Positions 61,952 to 64,000 of a DNA stretch of 64,000 nucleotides are shown one piece after another. Numbering within the stretch: position 1 is the first letter of the stretch; the number at the start of each line of letters is the position of its first letter. The notes below the pieces were generated by a model. That model was not told the DNA's origin. It worked only from the letters and a program-made list of their open reading frames with translations, and made no database searches. Source of the DNA: DSSB01 sp046346845 (GTDB lineage Bacteria; UBA10199; DSSB01); assembly GCA_046346845.1 (NCBI GenBank), contig JAXMHH010000002.1:1-64000 (forward strand), in the 5' to 3' direction. Both the position numbers and the translations under genes were made by a program.

Positions 61952-62443
61952 ATGACTCCCAAACCCTTGGTCGGCGTCATCGGCGTCGCTGAAGCCAACC
62001 CGCAAGAACGGCAATTGGCCTTTGAGGTCGGAAAGTTGATCGGGGCCTTGGGCCTGGCCCTGGTCTGCGGGGGCATGGGCGGCGTCATGGAGGCCGCCAG
62101 CCAGGGCTGCAGCCAGGCGGGGGGCGTCGTGATCGGCATCCTGCCGGGAGGGGCCAAGGAACAGGCCAACGATTTCACCACCTATGCCATCCCCACCAAC
62201 CTGGGACATTCCCGAAATACCCTGATCGCCCACAGCGCCGACCTGCTCATCGCCATCGGCACGGGTTACGGGACCTTGAGTGAGGTCGCGATCGCCTTGA
62301 AACTCGGTAAAAAGGTCCTGGGGCTGCGCAGCTGGGACGTCCAAGGGGTGCAAACCTGCCAGCAGCTCGGGGAGATCGAGGCCGCCCTGGTTGAATTTTA
62401 CGGCGATCTCCGAACTAAGTCTTTGTTATTTAAAGATAATTAG
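61952..62443 (+). CDS. TIGR00725/LOG-like nucleotide-binding protein
   Basis: 163 residues, Rossmann-like. VGVIGVAEAN at the N-terminus, GGMGGVMEAASQGCSQAGG and GTGYGTLSEVAIALKLGKKV are the phosphate-binding motifs of the TIGR00725 and LOG (often mislabelled lysine decarboxylase) group; LOG members are phosphoribohydrolases. The canonical LOG PGGxGTxxE is here GTGYGTLSE, as in TIGR00725. Exact activity unknown. Confidence 0.85.
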   Translation: MTPKPLVGVIGVAEANPQERQLAFEVGKLIGALGLALVCGGMGGVMEAASQGCSQAGGVVIGILPGGAKEQANDFTTYAIPTNLGHSRNTLIAHSADLLIAIGTGYGTLSEVAIALKLGKKVLGLRSWDVQGVQTCQQLGEIEAALVEFYGDLRTKSLLFKDN

Positions 62444-62568
62444 CTTATCTCTCCCCGGCCTAAAAAACCGACCGGGCGCGCAACAAAGCCCGGGCCCTGC
62501 CGAAAAAGGGCTCCGTATCCTGCGGAATTTTCAGGGGAACACGGGGGTGGTCCCCTCTGGGCACTTTC

Positions 62569-64000
62569 ATGAGCGGGGGCATCAAATACCGCTTAACATC
62601 CCGGGAGCGCATCTTGTTCGCCGATCAACTCGGCGTCCTCGAGGCCCTGCGCGCCCGTCTCAAACCCGGCGGCATCGACGCGAAGGTGGGCGATGCCGAG
62701 ATGGAGGTCTCCGTCGAGGAAGAGACCCAGGGCCCCCGCATCAGCATCGAGTACCCCTTCGACACCGATTCCATCCCCAACAACGGCCGCCTCTACGTCA
62801 AGGACACCTTCCGCCTGAACCAGGACAGCGGCCAGATCCTGTCCGTCGAGCGCTCGGTGCGCCAGGACATCCAGGCGGCCAAGTCGGTCCGGTATTGGGT
62901 GGAAGTCGCCCGGAAGGACCATCCGCAGGAAAAAATCACCTCGTATGTCGACCACCTCAAGCGCTTCGTGGACGACCTCAACAAGCTGCCGAAGCCGGAG
63001 CGGGAAGGGACGGCCACCCGGCTGTTCCTGGAAAAGGTGCTCGCCCAACTGCACCGCCCCTTTCCCCCAAACAACGAGAAGGTCGTGCGAAAAAATTTCG
63101 CCGTCTTCAAAGAGCTGGCGGAAAAAGTCGCGCCCCTGGGCATTCGCATGAAATTCGGCGATCCTCAATCCGGCCTGGTCCTGAGGCGCGAGGGGGACAA
63201 ATTGATCTTGGGCGTGCAGGTCGTGCTGGACAACGATCTCAAGCCCGGCCTGGAGTCGGAAAAAAACGGCCGCATGTACCTGATGGACAGCTACGAGCTC
63301 GATCCGGACACCAAGAAGGTCCTCGCCGCCCATCGCGAGGTCCTGCCCAGCGAGAATCCCAGCAAGAATTTCGACGCGGCCTTCGCCAAGATCAAAGACG
63401 AACCCGCGCCCCCGGTCGACCAACCGGAATTGCAGGCCCTGGTCGACGGCTGGTTGGAAGGCCTCGGAAACGCGGCCAAGGAGGCCCCCGCGGATCCACC
63501 CCCCGCGACCGGCCCCAAAATCTCCCAAGCGCCGGAAGATCCCGCGGGGAAAAAACTCTACGCCCTCTACCTCGAAACCGAGCCCCGCAAGGACTCGACC
63601 AACTCTTTCCTGATGGCGCTCGCCAATCAAGGCAGCGGGCCCGCTGCCTATGCGGCTCCGCTGATGCGCGAGCCGGATCGAGCCGCGATCCATGAGCTGC
63701 TCGGCTATGCGCTGCTGGGGGACGCGGTGGGCGCCGGGCAGGCCCTGGCTGCCTGGTCCCAAGGGCAGGAATTCCAGCCGGAGACCCTAGCGGTGCTGCA
63801 GGCACTCGAGCCTTACGCCCGGGGCGAGGTCGAAGCCGCGCGGAAGGCGCTGCTGCCCTTCCTCCCCTACAGCGGCTTCACCCGCCGCCTCAGCCAGGCC
63901 CTGGAAGCGCGAGCCCGGCAGGACAGCCGGCAGGCGGCCCTGGAGATCCTGAAGACCGCCGCCTTGGAGCGCATGGAAAAGCTGAACGCGGAGGACAAAG
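62569..64000 (+). CDS. giant multi-domain protein C, 3' end beyond the window (unknown; related to protein A)
   Basis: The frame is open from the ATG at 62569 to the right edge (477 residues visible); a long frame on the other reading is its shadow. The N-terminus aligns with protein A. Two copies of the shared ~60-residue domain lie at about residues 38-95 and 193-258. The second opens MKFGDPQS against IKVGDPQS in protein A, and both contain NGR-[LM]-Y-[LV]. After a Pro-rich linker (about 300-328), a helical, possibly TPR-like region starts. No signal peptide. Ribosome binding site is poor. Function unknown. Confidence 0.8.
   Translation, partial: MSGGIKYRLTSRERILFADQLGVLEALRARLKPGGIDAKVGDAEMEVSVEEETQGPRISIEYPFDTDSIPNNGRLYVKDTFRLNQDSGQILSVERSVRQDIQAAKSVRYWVEVARKDHPQEKITSYVDHLKRFVDDLNKLPKPEREGTATRLFLEKVLAQLHRPFPPNNEKVVRKNFAVFKELAEKVAPLGIRMKFGDPQSGLVLRREGDKLILGVQVVLDNDLKPGLESEKNGRMYLMDSYELDPDTKKVLAAHREVLPSENPSKNFDAAFAKIKDEPAPPVDQPELQALVDGWLEGLGNAAKEAPADPPPATGPKISQAPEDPAGKKLYALYLETEPRKDSTNSFLMALANQGSGPAAYAAPLMREPDRAAIHELLGYALLGDAVGAGQALAAWSQGQEFQPETLAVLQALEPYARGEVEAARKALLPFLPYSGFTRRLSQALEARARQDSRQAALEILKTAALERMEKLNAEDK

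Noticed and set aside
62391..63695. 434-residue plus-strand open frame near the right edge
   Set aside because: It is out of frame with giant protein C, Arg/Pro/Gly-rich, while the frame from 62569 is open to the edge and matches protein A.

Overview
The window is dense (almost no gap above 300 bases), GC-rich DNA from a free-living Gram-negative-type bacterium. It encodes Tat and lipoprotein (Lgt) machinery, signal peptides, a sigma54 two-component system, a c-di-GMP PilZ protein, and two complete-looking complex I clusters. This gene mix resembles deltaproteobacteria-like lineages (Desulfobacterota, Bdellovibrionota and related candidate phyla). That placement is inferred from gene content; no rRNA or marker gene here settles it. 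No tRNA, rRNA, CRISPR array, transposase or prophage gene was seen.

Left part (1-9.7 kb): the start of a giant protein runs off the left edge on the minus strand. It is followed by a DUF1428 gene and then a minus-strand deazaguanine operon: PTPS/queD-like, queC, DUF366, queE, a dGTPase-like HD hydrolase and a small protein. Next come an intergenic element that folds as three nested stems, a PHA-type regulator, tatA, a membrane protein and a secreted Tyr/Pro-rich protein.

Middle-left (9.7-30 kb): a B12-binding-type radical SAM protein lies divergent from a PP2C phosphatase. Then follow an NtrB/NtrC-like pair translationally coupled to a ZIP metal transporter, thiE-thiD, and a convergent minus-strand run of a 1396-residue membrane protein, an SPL-family radical SAM enzyme, pabB and pabC. 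A Rho ATPase lacking its usual RNA-binding domains sits beside a second giant protein.

Respiratory block (30-54 kb): two adjacent minus-strand complex I operons carry 24 nuo genes. Cluster 1 (nuoABCDEFGHJKLMN) has the NADH module but no nuoI. Cluster 2 (nuoABCDHIJKLMN) has nuoI but no nuoEFG. Between them, on the plus strand, is a secreted protein made of two Tudor-knot/chromo-barrel repeats.

Right part (54-64 kb): a PilZ protein, a probably leaderless Sm-like small protein, a lipoprotein overlapping lgt, a secreted metallophosphatase, a CbiX/SirB-type chelatase, an ECF sigma/anti-sigma/periplasmic protein operon, a CsbD-like protein, a HAD phosphatase, a LOG-like protein, and the start of a third giant protein that runs off the right edge.

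The most distinctive signal is that the three giant proteins (left edge, 26-30 kb, right edge) are related to one another. The first and third share a tandem ~60-residue domain and an alignable N-terminus. The first and second share a long helical/hydrophobic module. They look like an undescribed multi-domain family of this lineage.
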